Notes: generated by a model from the sequence alone, not told the origin. A stretch of DNA of 64,000 bases from Paramyrothecium sp. XJ0827 (GCA_020881915.1 JAJFPB010000009.1:1116001-1180000), one strand, 5' to 3'. Positions 21,525 through 32,914 are shown, counted from the stretch's first letter. Made by a program: numbers and translations.

Positions 21525-22561
21525 TCACCACTTCTTGACCTGCTGTCGACACATCGGATCCGTATGCGATCCGCACCAAGACCCCTTGGCGTAGCAGCTC
21601 ATACAGATGTCATAGTCGCCGAAGCACTCCTCACAGGCTGGACGCAGCGAATGTTAGATCCTGAACAATCTCATATAGGTGACAGAGTGGGAGTTGGCTT
21701 ACTGTAGAAGAGACCCGACAGCTTCGTCTTGCAGGCGGCGCACTTGACCCGGACGCCCAGCACGCCTCGCACGCTCGTCTGCGGCTTGGGGTGCTCGCCG
21801 CGCATGCGGTACAGCTGGTGTTTGGGGTTGTGCTTGGTCTTGCTGGCGCAGCCCATGCAGATGTCGTAGCGGTCCCTGCACTGGCAGCAGTCTGTGCATC
21901 CAGATGGTCAGCATCTCCGTGAGGGAAAACGTGTAGGGCAGGACTCATCGCCGCGAAGAGGGTTCGACTTACGGATCCACTCCGAGTAGGACGTGTCAAA
22001 GTGCGTCTCGCACTCGGCGCATCGCAGCCGCTGGAACCGGTACCGCTTCGGCCGCGGGCACGTCTTCGGCGGCGGCTCCCGGGTCGCCGCCAGGTATGCC
22101 ATCTGCGCGGCCTCGCTGGGGATCGCCTTGCCAATCTCGGCCCGGACCTCGACCCCGCCGGGATCCGGGTTGACGGCCTCCTCGATGCCGCTGGGATTGT
22201 AGTCGAGGCCGCTGCCGACGACCTGGCCCGCGGCGAGGCTGCCGCCGACGTGGGCGGCGTCGCGCCAGTTGAAGACGTGCAGCTGAACAGAGCGCGCCGT
22301 CAGCTGCAGCTGCACCATCTCGAGCTTGACCTCGGCGATGTGAGCCATGCGGCCCGAGTACAGGGGCAGGGGGAACGCGGCGCCGAGCGTCTTGGCCGTC
22401 GTGGCGACGCCGAGGGCCGCGCTGCCGCAGCTGGCGAGGTAGTCACGCATGAACTGGATCTCCAGCTGTTGAAGCATGTCCGTGTCGGCCCTCTGGAACT
22501 GGGTCCACAGCGCGTCCCGGTCGAGGGAGAAGAACTCGGACAGGGACATGTTGGGGGACAC
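21525..22561 (-). CDS. Cysteine-rich protein with ZZ-like zinc-binding repeats
   Basis: Protein of 296 aa; exons 22561-21973, 21891-21703 and 21637-21525; introns 81 and 65 nt, both phase 1, the second with a CTAAC branch site. The N-terminal ~165 residues are helical and without known motifs. The C-terminal third has three cysteine clusters: RCAECETHFDTSYSEWI, CCQCRDRYDICMGCASK followed by H-x3-H spacing, then KCAACKTKLSGLFY joined to CEECFGDYDICMSCYAKG with trailing Cys/His. The repeated C-x2-C...DIC-x2-C pattern resembles the ZZ-type zinc finger, a protein-interaction rather than DNA-binding fold. Exon borders fall between repeats. It is a probable adaptor; no specific pathway can be read from the neighbourhood. 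Confidence 0.82.
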
Positions 22562-23516
22562 CCGAGAGAGGGCTTGCTATGGTGAAAGGGTGTGACGGGT
22601 ACAGAGATAGATGCAGATAGAATACGGTAATTGCTGTCGAACAAGCGCTTGGAATTGGAATACAGGGTTATGCACGATGAGTTTTACTAGCCTATTCGAT
22701 CCTTCCAAGCGTATGAGAACAGCTGTCCTTTATATTGACCTGTTTGTAATGCAAATACCAGCATAAGTCTTGTCCAGGACGAATGTCGAGGCTCCAACGG
22801 AGTTTTGCAAATATCCCGTGTCAAGCGTCGCTCATGATCCATCGCCATCCATCGTCTGCGCCAGGCAGCGCAAGTGCACGAATGAAGACGCGGCATCGCG
22901 TCAATCCGCCAAGAAAACGCCGTGCACAAGTCAGAATATCCTTCCCCCCACCAACAGGACGCCAGCTGTTTTCGCAGTGAGGCTCAGCGGACGACTGCGG
23001 GCTTCTGTGACCAGGGGGTGGGGAGAAGCCCCCTGGAGGAGTAATCACGGGGCGCAGCCGCGTCTATCGTCGTCAGGTTGCCGCATTGGGCAGCCGCCGA
23101 GACGGAGAGGAATCGGAAACTTCTGCAAACTGAAGAGGCGTCCAATACAGCGGGCATCAATTGCTGTCATGACACTGTAAATGGTATATGGCGGCAAATT
23201 TCACTTCTCGGGACTGTGAATCACCGGCACATCACTGAGCCATGTGTTCAAAGTTGTGGACAGGGATGCCAACGCTGGTTTCTACTCGAATCCAACAGTA
23301 TCTCGTTACTCCGTACAGTGGTAAGCAAAAACTACCACTAAATATTGTGGCAAAAAATGCTTTGTAAACCCCCCAGCTGGGTCATTTGTAATAATGACTT
23401 CCCCTTGGACTGAACCATGCGCCGACAGGTGATATGACCAATCTGAGGATATTCCGAAACCACCAACTAAACCCCAACGCCGTGAACACCTTACAGAGAA
23501 AGGAAAAGAAAATGAG
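22562..23516. other. Spacer between ZZ-like and SAM-domain genes
   Basis: Promoter of the ZZ-like gene and 3' flank of the SAM gene. Only short ORFs in conflicting frames; nothing recognised. Confidence 0.55.
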
Positions 23517-24061
23517 TCATGATGAGCCTGGTCGGGAACTGTAACTGTCCGAGTCACTGTCGCACAGCACTTCCAGGGCCCGTTCCCTGGCTGCAATATC
23601 GCCCTTGGCAAACTCCAGCACCTGGGCGAGGAACATTAGTGATGCGGCATGAAACGAGCGTGGCATGCACTTACCCGCAGGAACTTCTTCCTCGCCCCGG
23701 CCGTGTCGATCCCGAGCTGCTGCAGGCCCGCGTCGTCGAGGTTGAGCAGCTCCTCCGGGCGCAGGCCCGCCAGCGACTCCTCGTACTTGTGAAGACGGAG
23801 CTTCTTCAGCCACTTGCGCAGCCACCGCGGGTCCTCGTCGGCGTCCTGCGGGAACTCGGGCGGCCAGTCCATCTGCTGCTCCGCCCGGTGCGCGTACGGC
23901 GACCGGCCGCTCGCCGACGCCACGTGGTGGGGTGGGAGCTGCGCGATGGTGGTGACGGCGAGGATGCGCTCCGTCTCGTTGAGCGTCGAGAACCACCGCA
24001 GGACCGACTCGAGGTTCACGGCGTAGCCGGGCGAGGTCGTGGAGGATGCGCAATCAGACAT
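23517..24061 (-). CDS. Short SAM-domain protein of the Vts1/Smaug RNA-binding type
   Basis: Protein of 163 aa; exons 24061-23675 and 23621-23517, 53-nt intron, phase 0. The SAM domain spans about residues 80-134 and contains WLKKLRLHKYEESL, LLNLDD and TAGARKKFL. In Vts1 and Smaug the equivalent Lys/Leu and (A)LGAR-K positions bind a CNGG RNA hairpin, and most of those positions are kept here. The N-terminal segment (VLRWFSTLNETERI) resembles the region before the SAM domain in fungal Vts1 proteins, but the long disordered middle of Vts1 is missing. It is thus a minimal or divergent paralogue, probably post-transcriptional in role (inference). An in-frame upstream ATG at 24139 would add 26 residues; I prefer 24061. 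The C-terminus is an acidic/serine tail (SDSDSYSS). Confidence 0.82.
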
Positions 24062-24900
24062 GGCCGCGGCGCAAGAGTATCCCGACGCGTTGTCAATCAT
24101 TGGTAAGTAAAAATGTGAGCTGGTGAAAGTGATGGTCAAGACGAAGCCGCCTTCTAGAAGCAGGAAGAGATGGCGAGGGGATCAGCTTTCGAGGTTCGGC
24201 CGTGCCTATAAGGGCCGCTCCGACATCCCCCCCGCGGCCGTAACCAGGAACAGATGAGAAGGTTATCAGCATGGCGCCGCAACTGCATACTGTGCCGATG
24301 TTTGGGTGCTGCTCTCTCCTACGCGTAGCATCGTTTCACCTCGAGCAGGTTGCGCCGAATTGGCGTAGTCCAGAACCTGCTCATATTCGCTCACTTGCAC
24401 CACAGCCAATCACAAAAGACTCAGGCTGGAAGGCCGCCCGGCCGCTATACCAAGCCCCGTCAAGTGTACTCGGACCATGATCAGGATACGGTAAAAGTTT
24501 GGTAAAGATGCGGCTATGGATGGATATCTTTCACCGAAGACTGGGACATTGACTCTTGACGGCCATTTTTGGAGTCCATTTCAAAACTGGGTAAACTTGA
24601 AGAGGCAGGTTGCAAGCAACTACTCAACTAGTTTTGGGGTGTCCTCGTCAAGAAAGCTGGGCGGTGAAGCAGAGATTGGATTTCACACTGGATACGCAAA
24701 TGCGAAATCTAGCTTAAAATCAGCTCCTAAATAGGCGGCAATAACTAGAATATCATTCCCCTCTCCATGTTTACGGCCAAACCGTCACGATACAAAGGTC
24801 ACGACGTGTTGGAGACAGAAGGAAATCCAGAATCTAGGTACCCGGCCTTAGCTTACCCTAGACCTGTCAGGAAAGGTCTGTGCCGATAGCAGAGAGAAAA

Positions 24901-25047
24901 ATGGCGGAGCAGTCGGACCGAGGCAGCATCAACATCGATTTTCAACCCAGCTTTCAAGGCTACACCCTGCCAATCACGGGACTTGTTGTGCATACGATTG
25001 CGGCCCTATTTCTATTCAACTACAATGATCCCAGATGGATCAATTGA
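24901..25047 (+). CDS. Possible 48-codon small membrane ORF
   Basis: ATG GCG to TGA, 48 codons. The first 20 residues are polar (MAEQSDRGSINIDF) and the rest includes one hydrophobic stretch (LPITGLVVHTIAALFLF) ending NYNDPRWIN. The codons look unbiased but the AAAAATGG context is good. It stands alone in gene-poor DNA and could equally be chance or a relic exon. Confidence 0.2.
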   Translation: MAEQSDRGSINIDFQPSFQGYTLPITGLVVHTIAALFLFNYNDPRWIN

Positions 25048-26429
25048 CCCTTGTATTGAGTTTGTAACCAAAACACATCGCTCTACCCGACCGATAAGAA
25101 CCTGAGATAGTACGCATTCATGCGATAATAAGACAAGCTTGAACTTGACAAAAAAGAAGATATAATTTCCGCACTTGATTGTCCATTAGGAAGATAAGGC
25201 TCCTTACGTATATAGTGGATTTATACAGACCTCCAAGCTTCCTTCCAAAGCTGTAGGGTAGACAAAGCAAGACGCATCTCCTTTTCCCTAAAATCACGAT
25301 GTCTCTCTTCTGATTATCTCGCTTGCTGCAGGCATATCACATTGTTGGAGCGGGTCATGGGATTTTGTCGCACACCAAACCAGCTTACTACCATCAATAA
25401 GATGTCAGAGCACACAAAAAAAGGACTGTCCTAGCTCCCGAGGCCGCACATGACCAGATAAGGAGCCGCTGCTTCGTCGTGGCAAGAGCCTTTAATGATT
25501 AATCTATACTTATTTGACCCCATATCGCAATTCACTCTGCTACAGTGACCCGGCCTCTAACATAAGACAGCGTGATAGGTACCTGTGAGCTGCCCAGAGG
25601 TTCACGTGGAAAGCTGACTGCTTAGGCTACACAGCCGCGAGGCACCAGCTTGGAGCCCCCCCAAAATGGCCTAGGTAGCAACTAGACGAGGTCCAGTGAC
25701 AGGCTTGTAAGCTTGCAGTCGACCGCCTTTTCGAGAGTGGGCACGACATGGCGAAATTACTCGACGCAAAATGGGTCAACTCCAGCTCGGAATGATTCAA
25801 TGAGATTTCGTGAGCAAAGATGGGATTTTGGAACTGCTCCGTTTCTCCACCACCGTAGGCTAGATGCGAGGGTATTAGCATAGAACCATGCAGCTGAAGG
25901 TAGAAGCCACGGAGAAGAAATCTAGCTATAGATTGGCGCCTCCCAGGACCAATGTAGTGGGAGCGCAGAAACACCATTTTGGGGCAGGCGTTCTAGAACG
26001 CTGCGATGGGCGGGCTCCCTTAGGCCCTGCTAGGTGTTTTCACCTAGACATGCGTTCGTATTTGGCGCCAATCAGGCAGCCTGCCACCACATCATTTGGG
26101 TAATTGCATGGTTCGACACTGTATACAACCAATATGGAGTGCCCTGCAGCATGGCCCACTCTGGATCGATCTATGTTGAGCTATTGAGTCCCTCTAGCCA
26201 CGAGGTGTATGGGAAGCCAAAGGATGACTCCCGCCTGGAAGAAGACACAGTCTGGGAAGTAAACGTAGTTTCAGAGGACAGGAAGATGTAAAAATGTAGG
26301 TAGCCAGAAACAAACCAGGATTCTAAAACAAGAATGAGAATCGTAGATGTGGTGAATCCCAGGAACAAGGTGCAAATGGAGAGAGCTTGTACTATATCAA
26401 ACTAACGTGCCATGCCACTTTGAAGGTTC

Positions 26430-26449
26430 TCCCAACAAATTTGTTGGGA
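26430..26449. repeat. 20-bp perfect palindrome
   Basis: TCCCAACAAATTTGTTGGGA is a perfect self-complementary 20-mer with no spacer, isolated in gene-poor DNA. Confidence 0.85.
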
Positions 26450-29283
26450 AGATACCCATCAACGAACCTCCGCCTCGCCTTCTCGAATAGTACTAACACG
26501 GCATGGAAGCCGATCCTAGGAAGTTTCGCTACGCTCAACTTGTTTGTGTAGACCGGGGGCTTTTTAACAGAGGTGGAAACATGCTAGTGACATGTATCAA
26601 AAGTTCTCGTAGAGTAGTCCCAAAACAACGAGAATCCGCGACGGCCAAGAACACTGCTTTAAGTGGCAAGTTCAAAGGCTGGTCTTCAGAAAGGAGAACC
26701 AGACGAATCGAACAAAGCCCTCTAGTTGACCAGGGTGGTTATAAATCTATATAAGCTGCTCTCTGCGGACCTACTAAACCGTTTCCACAGCGCCCTCCGG
26801 GTGAGGGCTTCCCCAACATCCAAGTCTCGTGCAACAATGGCCGCGGAGGTGAAACAATGAACTTCTTCAACCTTGGTATGTTTACTATTGTATGAATTCA
26901 GAACGCAATGCTGATTAAAGTAGATCAACGAATTCACAATGCGGACGGACAGCTTTGGTGCGATGTTTAGAAGTACATGTTTATTACTCTAGCTATCTGA
27001 TGAGCCGGTGCCTGGTCTGGGTCTACTTGATTTACTCACAAGAACAACTCATCTCCTTGGGTTCTGTGAGTCACAAAACATATAGCCATCCCAATGAACC
27101 CCAAGTCTTGGCTAAAGCGGTTGATGAGACTGCTAACGTCAACACTTATAAAGGATGTGGAGGTGCAAGCCGAGTTGGGGATGATACTCATGGCTGCACA
27201 TATGCCATTATACATGCCAACATCCTTGTTTGGCACTTCAGCATTGGCCGCAGCCCACTCCGGGAAATTGACCAAGTATTGAATGCCAAGGTCAGTCCTT
27301 GAGGGGTCTCACGTTTGAGGAACGTTGTTCTGAACTTGCTACTCTGCATGGTTGTGTCGTGGACTACGCTACACAGCAATCGCACCACTGCAATGAGGAC
27401 AACCGCGCGGCTATTCACGCACTTTTCAAACGAAACGGCAATGAATTAATCGCCAAATGGCCCTTTTCAAATGTGACATATAAATTAGTTTACAATGTAA
27501 ATTGGTTACGCGAGTATCATCTTACCCAGCCGAGAAAGGTATGCCTATCCAAAGCCTTCGGCTTGACACGCGCGGACCACGCTTGGCGGAAACCCTCTCA
27601 AACCCGCTCAAGCCGGCAGTTGGCACAGTGCCACACGCTGCCGAGACACATTACAAGCCCGCCCGTGTACGAACTACATAGTCAAGGGTTTAGTTGTGAA
27701 GCAGATGAAACAAGTTGGGTGCAGAGGCGGATGAAACCGTGGCGAGAGCTGGATTTCGTTGTCCCCTGTTGATTCGCGGTGGTTGACTTGGCACAAGGTA
27801 TGACTGCAGAAGGCTTGGCCAGCGGTTCCAGGAGCATTGACAGCTTGGCACACATGGTGGGTGCAGCCCTCGTATGCGTGCCGAGAATGTTGTCGGATAT
27901 GATAAGATCCAGTCTCGTAAGAATTTCCTGTGATTCTCAGAGTGTGCAAAGCATTTGCCAGCTTCAACTCTTCAGCTCCGTTCACCAAGCCCCCCCCTGC
28001 AAGAGTGTATGTCCGCCTACATACCATGGGGGGAGAGAAAGCAAGTGGTAACGATGCAGACCACAAGCGTTCGTCTGTTCAGGTTTTCAGAGTTGGCAGG
28101 GAAGGGGCTTGCATGCGGTCGCTTGCATCTGACGCGTGCGGTTCAGTTAAGACTCTTCGGCAACTGACGCTTTCAACCAATTCGAGCCGAGCGCCATTAT
28201 GGGATTCCATTCCTGCACCAGGAGCCGGATCGCGGAATCGATTGCGCGATCGGCTGTACAGTCAAAGGGTAGCACTAGTCACAGCGCCTCAGAAAAGTTG
28301 TTGGTGCGTTCTTGTGTGAGGCCAGCTCACAAAGCGGAGCGGGCTTGCTATGCGTGGCCTCTGTTGGCACAAGTTCTTGGAATATCCTCAGGTGTTACGC
28401 CGAGGGTATTGTCCACCCCGTTTTGGGGAAAAACTCCCAGTCGACGTGTTCAGACCCACTCGAAACGGCATCCTGCCTACATGTCGTCTTAAGGGAGCGT
28501 GGCATTGTGTTGGTCCGACCGTTTCAAATTGTAGTTGCCCAATTCAGACCAACCCCTTTGACCATTGCGAGGAGCATCGCGTTAGGGAAGGGCAAGGGTA
28601 GCCAGACATCCCGTCAGTGGGGTCTGCCAAGACACTTATAAATAGCATCGCTGGGAGTGGCACTCGCCAGCCCAGGCCAGGCCTGCTGGTGGTTGATGAG
28701 GCTTCCTTGAAGCTTGCAAAACAACTTTGTTGCGAGGCGTCCCGAAGATTGAGTTGTGCTCAGGTGGTTCTACCTACGGGGCTTCACATCTGCACGTATA
28801 AAAGAAGCTTAAGAAAGATAAAGATTCTCCCCACCTAGGGTCGTCATCCCAAAAGCGAGCACGAATAGTTCATCTGACACTTGCAACGCCCGCTCTTGGC
28901 CTAGCTTCCCTCTGGCGCTGACGGCGCAGGGATCCTTCAAAGAGTCGGATCATGCTCTCAGTCAGCGACCCCTGTCGGCGGAAGGCGATGCGCCTAGACA
29001 GCCCTGCATTCCCGCGTGTAGAATCCTTTATTTAGCAGGGGGGGCTGTAGCGTGGTTTCAAGTCATCCCAGCGTCTTGTTCTCTATATCTAGCGTTTGCT
29101 GCCGGATGTTCTGGTGCGAGTTTTTGGCCCTTCACATTTTTTCGTCGTAATATCTTTTTTCCTTGTGTTTTGTGAGCAGGACTCACTCTTTCCGTACCGA
29201 CGCTCGCTATTTTTCGCCTTTCTTCTTTTATTCTCTTCTCTTCTCAAGGGCATAAATCGGAACACTCGGGTTTTTCTTTCGAG

Positions 29284-30087
29284 ATGAAGGCTTTCGCACT
29301 ACTTTCGCTAGCAGTCGCCGTGGCATACGCCAAGGACTCAACCGTGTCCCTCGAAGTTGCCTTCCCCGACAAGGACGCCTCGGACAAGAACGCCGGTGGC
29401 AGCTTCCTCGTCTTCTCCCTGCAAGCCGCAGACGAGAACTTCAAGTTCGGCTACAACCTGAACTGGGAGATTGCCAGCGCCGACAAGAACTACACGGGCA
29501 CCGTGGCCGTGGCCAGCGTCACGCGGTCCAACAGCAAGAAGCCCTCCGAGGTCGTCAACGACTTCTTCTATGCGGCAGGCGGGATCCCCCAGGTCAGCGA
29601 GCTGAAGGCGGGCGACTACAACTTCAACTGGGAATGGAAGATGATGAGCAAGATCCAACAGGGCCGTGTCGTGAGTTACAACATTCAAAACGATATCTCG
29701 TCCGGATCAACCAAGTTCACCGTGGCGGGAGACGCGGACAAGAAGAAGAAGCTCCCTGCTTTCGAGACCAACTTCAACGTGGGCGAATCTTCGGATGACT
29801 TGGCAGACGAAGACGTTCAGGCCTGCCTTTTCAAGGAGGGCGACGCCAAAAATGTATGCTCGAGAATGGTCGAAGAGTCGAAGCCGGCGGCCCAAGCCGG
29901 CAATGGCGGAACTACCGGCGGCGAAACTACCGACGGCGCAACTACCGGTAAGGATGGAAGGGTGTACGGCGACGCAGTGGATGGCAATGCTGGCGATGGA
30001 CCAGACAGCGCCGGGCCAAGGGTTTCGGCATCACAGGTGGGACCTCTGGCCCTGCTGGTCGCGATTGGTGGCGCCCTTCTGCTGTAG
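29284..30087 (+). CDS. Secreted protein, probably GPI-anchored
   Basis: Single-exon protein of 267 aa. The N-terminus is a clear signal peptide (MKAFALLSLAVAVAYA, then KDS), the likely cleavage being after AYA. The mature part is beta-rich in appearance, with one N-glycosylation sequon (NYTG) and paired hydrophobic/charged stretches (GYNLNWEI, YNFNWEWKMM). Two cysteines near residues 180-195 could form a disulfide. A Gly/Thr-rich linker (GGTTGGETTDGATTG) leads to a small-residue site and a hydrophobic C-terminal tail (VGPLALLVAIGGALLL), the layout of a GPI-attachment signal. It is probably a cell-surface or wall protein. I recognise no family. A pyrimidine-rich leader precedes the start, typical of strongly expressed fungal genes. 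Confidence 0.85.
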   Translation: MKAFALLSLAVAVAYAKDSTVSLEVAFPDKDASDKNAGGSFLVFSLQAADENFKFGYNLNWEIASADKNYTGTVAVASVTRSNSKKPSEVVNDFFYAAGGIPQVSELKAGDYNFNWEWKMMSKIQQGRVVSYNIQNDISSGSTKFTVAGDADKKKKLPAFETNFNVGESSDDLADEDVQACLFKEGDAKNVCSRMVEESKPAAQAGNGGTTGGETTDGATTGKDGRVYGDAVDGNAGDGPDSAGPRVSASQVGPLALLVAIGGALLL

Positions 30088-30849
30088 ACAACATATCACG
30101 AGACTGGTGTTAAAATTACGTTGCATTCAATTCCGTCCTTTCAAGTCGGCGGTACTGGTTCCGGTTGCAGGCGTTTAGGTACTGGCAGGGGCACGGATCT
30201 TTCTGATTCTTCTTCAACTGAACATAAAAGACGAAATTCCTGGGGGCTAACACCTCTATCCAAATATATAATGCCATCACTTGATCATCACTCTTGCTAC
30301 TTGAAGACGGGATTCTGTGATAGGTTGTTGTCCGTCAAACTATCAATTCATGCCTAAGCTTGACTTGCATAGATAGCACCACGTTCTTCGTTATTGCATG
30401 ACAAGAGCTACCAATAGACCCAGACCATTTGTAGTAACTTGGCGTTTACAATGCGTCCAAGTAGTTCGGTACACGTAATACAAGTATATGAACTCCCTTT
30501 ACTACTCAATCAGCTTTGTTCTCAATTTGGTGATTGTTTCCAGAAGCTGATGCTCACAAACTAGGTGTATCGATGATGCAAGGCAGTAAAGAACCATTCT
30601 GGGCCGCTGTGTATTGCCATTGACCCAGCAATTACATTGATGAGCTGCTAAACCATCATACAGCCTATCGCCGTCTCAGTCACTTGAATTTAATGAGCGA
30701 GCCTTAGCGTTACCCTCGTAGAATGTTCGCCAGTGCCTTCCCACTTCCCTTAGTGACAATATTGCTGTTTCATTCACCTCCAAAACTAAACATGCTGCTG
30801 CAGATCACACAACCCACAATTAATCCTACCGGCTACAAAGTATCTCTGC
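30088..30849. other. Convergent 3' flanks
   Basis: Between the secreted-protein gene and the leftward dual-zinc regulator. AT-rich; no supported gene or RNA. Confidence 0.55.
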
Positions 30850-32527
30850 CTATAGAAGCTCATCAATACCTGGTTCCAAGTTCTGTATCCGGACACAGTG
30901 AAAAACAGCATGTCCCAATGGACCCGCCGATCTGAGCCACGTAGCCAGCGCGTCCTCATGGCCCGTCCGCTTCCCTCTCAGCCAGCTGAGCAGGTGCCTG
31001 CCTTCGAGGGGCTCTTTGGCAAGCGTTTTCCACGACTCGTACTTTATAGACCAGTCTTCTGCCGTGGTAGCTCTCCAGATATGTTCCGGAACAGGGAGGG
31101 GCATGTGAGGAACGCCCAGGCATAGTGGCACGGGCAGATTCTCTCGAATGCGCATGAGTGAGTCGATTGTGTGTAGTGCAAAGAATGTCCTGTTGGAGGT
31201 CAACTTTGAACCGAGGGCATGGGTTGGTTGGCGGTTCACAGACCTGGAAGTGCTCTCTTGTAGGATCCAAGAGTCCCAATCCTCTGGCCTCGGTGCTATC
31301 GGCAGGGACATGTAAGCCGTGCATCGGTTGATTACGTGCTGAAAGAAGTTCAGTTTTAGCCTCTTGGGGGTCTCGAGCTCTGCTGATGGATTATACCTGG
31401 ACTGATCGGATGGCTGCAATGTCGTCCAACACTGCTCTCGGCTGCGACAATCGCATACATCCGTAGAGGCAGATGGCTTGGAGCGCAGCAAGGTTTTTCA
31501 GGTCGCTATTCTTTGAGATCTGCAGCTTTGGTAAGTACTTTAGATGTTCTGGTAGAACGGCTTGAAAAACGGACCTGAAGCTGGATTCTTTTGATTTGAG
31601 ACTCAATCATGTCAAGCAACAGAGGTTCTGACTGAGGCGTCCGGCTCAAGTGCATCTGGGAAAATGACGTTGCTGTGGTCAGGGTTTCCGGTCTTTGTGC
31701 TGGGTCAAAGTGTTTGGGATGGATAAAGGATGGCACATCCTCTCCATCGACCATGTAACGAGGATATTCTCTTAACAAACCCTCCATGAAACCTAACCCT
31801 TCTCCGGTAGACATCCAAGAGCACTCAAGAGCACCCGAGGCTTCAGAGGAGAAGTCATTCTGTTCCGAAAAGAATGGTTGGACACAACCCTGGGGAGTTC
31901 CATGCCCATAGCTATCTTGCAGAACTAGTGACGGGGTCAAACCTGCGTTATCAACGCAGCTTTGGGAAGATAGCTCAACATCCAGAGACCCCGGTATGTC
32001 CGAGGACGAGCCTGTGAAGGAGTGCGGGTCCGTGAAAAAATCAGAAAGATTTAGAGTGCTTGGGAACGGGCTCTCCGGCGCCGGTGTGAGATTGACAGAC
32101 GCCAGTAACGGAGCTTCGTAAGGAGCTTCGCAGGGAAACGAGCTCTGGTAACCCGCTGGCAGGAAGTCATCGGGCAATGCAGACCTGGCACTATTCGCAG
32201 CATTGTCCGACGAATACACACAGTGCAGGTCCAGCACAGAGCACCTCTGGCAGGCCGGCCTCGTGTTGCTACAGCGGACTTTCGACCGCGCACACGCCGA
32301 GCAGGCCTTCTTCCGGCTGCGGTGAGCGGACTTGCATATTAGCTGATGACGATCACGGCCGGATGCTAAATCGGTATTCCGTCACCAGTCAGCCCCTTAT
32401 ATCCAGCGGCAGGAAGCAGAACAGGTCATTGCTTCAACGGTAGGGGCCGCTTCCGCCCCCAATCTTAACTGGGCCACTTACCGGTGGAGAACGGTCGGTT
32501 GCACGACCGACACAGGAGCTGTTCCAT
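30850..32527 (-). CDS. Transcription factor with CCHC-like finger plus Zn2Cys6 cluster
   Basis: Protein of 482 aa; exons 32527-32482, 32365-31575, 31519-31397 and 31338-30850; introns 116, 55 and 58 nt. The 46-nt first exon supplies the first half of a zinc knuckle (LLCRSCNRPFST); after splicing it continues to H22 and C26/H30. The Zn2Cys6 cluster follows immediately with C37, C40, C47, C54, C57 and C64 (CSACARSKVRC, CQRC). Such C2H2/CCHC-plus-C6 proteins are known in fungi and often sit beside secondary-metabolism genes. The remainder is a Ser/Pro-rich acidic middle and a helical C-terminal domain (HVINRCTAYMSLPIAP). One donor is GTCCGT, weaker than the rest. It is head-to-head with the SDR gene at 32915, its likeliest target. 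Confidence 0.87.
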
Positions 32528-32914
32528 GACTGGTCGGCGTGAGCTCTCGGTGTCAAAGATTGTGCTTTAGTGAGCGCAACGTGGCTGCGTTGCCGGAGAT
32601 GGACGAGAGCCAGGCAAAATTAGTTGTCGCGTGTTCCCTAAGCTTAGAAAGCCTGCCAAGCGCCCCGTAGTCGTGTCGGGATTCCGACACACTATCCCTG
32701 CTCAGCGCCAAGACGCCCTGCTATTGGCGGACTGAGGCGAGACACTAACCCAGTCTCGGAGTTTGCAAATCGTCCTTGACGATACCGACTGTAAGTTATT
32801 CTCCCATGTAGCTAATATACACTACAACATGGGACTTCATATAGCTCTGCAGGTCCACCGAGACATAAGTTGGTGAGTTTATTTCCTTCTTCTTATTCTA
32901 AAAAAACACGAGAC
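32528..32914. promoter_or_regulatory. Divergent promoter of dual-zinc regulator and SDR
   Basis: 387 bp shared by two head-to-head genes. It contains the CGG-N4-CCG palindrome at 32673-32690, the classic geometry of a zinc-cluster dimer site, placed 146 bp from the regulator start and 225 bp from the dehydrogenase start. Confidence 0.65.
32673..32690. promoter_or_regulatory. CGG-N4-CCG palindrome (candidate zinc-cluster operator)
   Basis: GTGTCGG, four bases, CCGACAC: 7-bp perfect arms with CGG triplets facing each other at 4-bp spacing. Zn2Cys6 dimers recognise paired CGG triplets, so this is a candidate binding site for the adjacent regulator (inference). Confidence 0.6.

Larger units (their letters stand above)
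24062..29283. other. 5.2 kb gene-poor stretch
   Basis: AT-richer than its surroundings. I find no gene I can support except a tiny ORF at 24901. ORFs of 60-157 codons (for example 27299-27772 on plus and 27674-28066 on minus) overlap on both strands and match no family I know. No transposase, integrase or reverse-transcriptase motif and no terminal repeats are seen, so an ancient RIP-mutated element can be neither shown nor excluded. The last ~180 bases are the pyrimidine-rich leader of the secreted-protein gene. Confidence 0.55.

Noticed and set aside
27299..27772. 157-codon rightward ORF in the gene-poor stretch
   Set aside because: No recognisable motif, no suitable promoter or intron context, and competing ORFs overlap it on the other strand. 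It is not distinguishable from chance.
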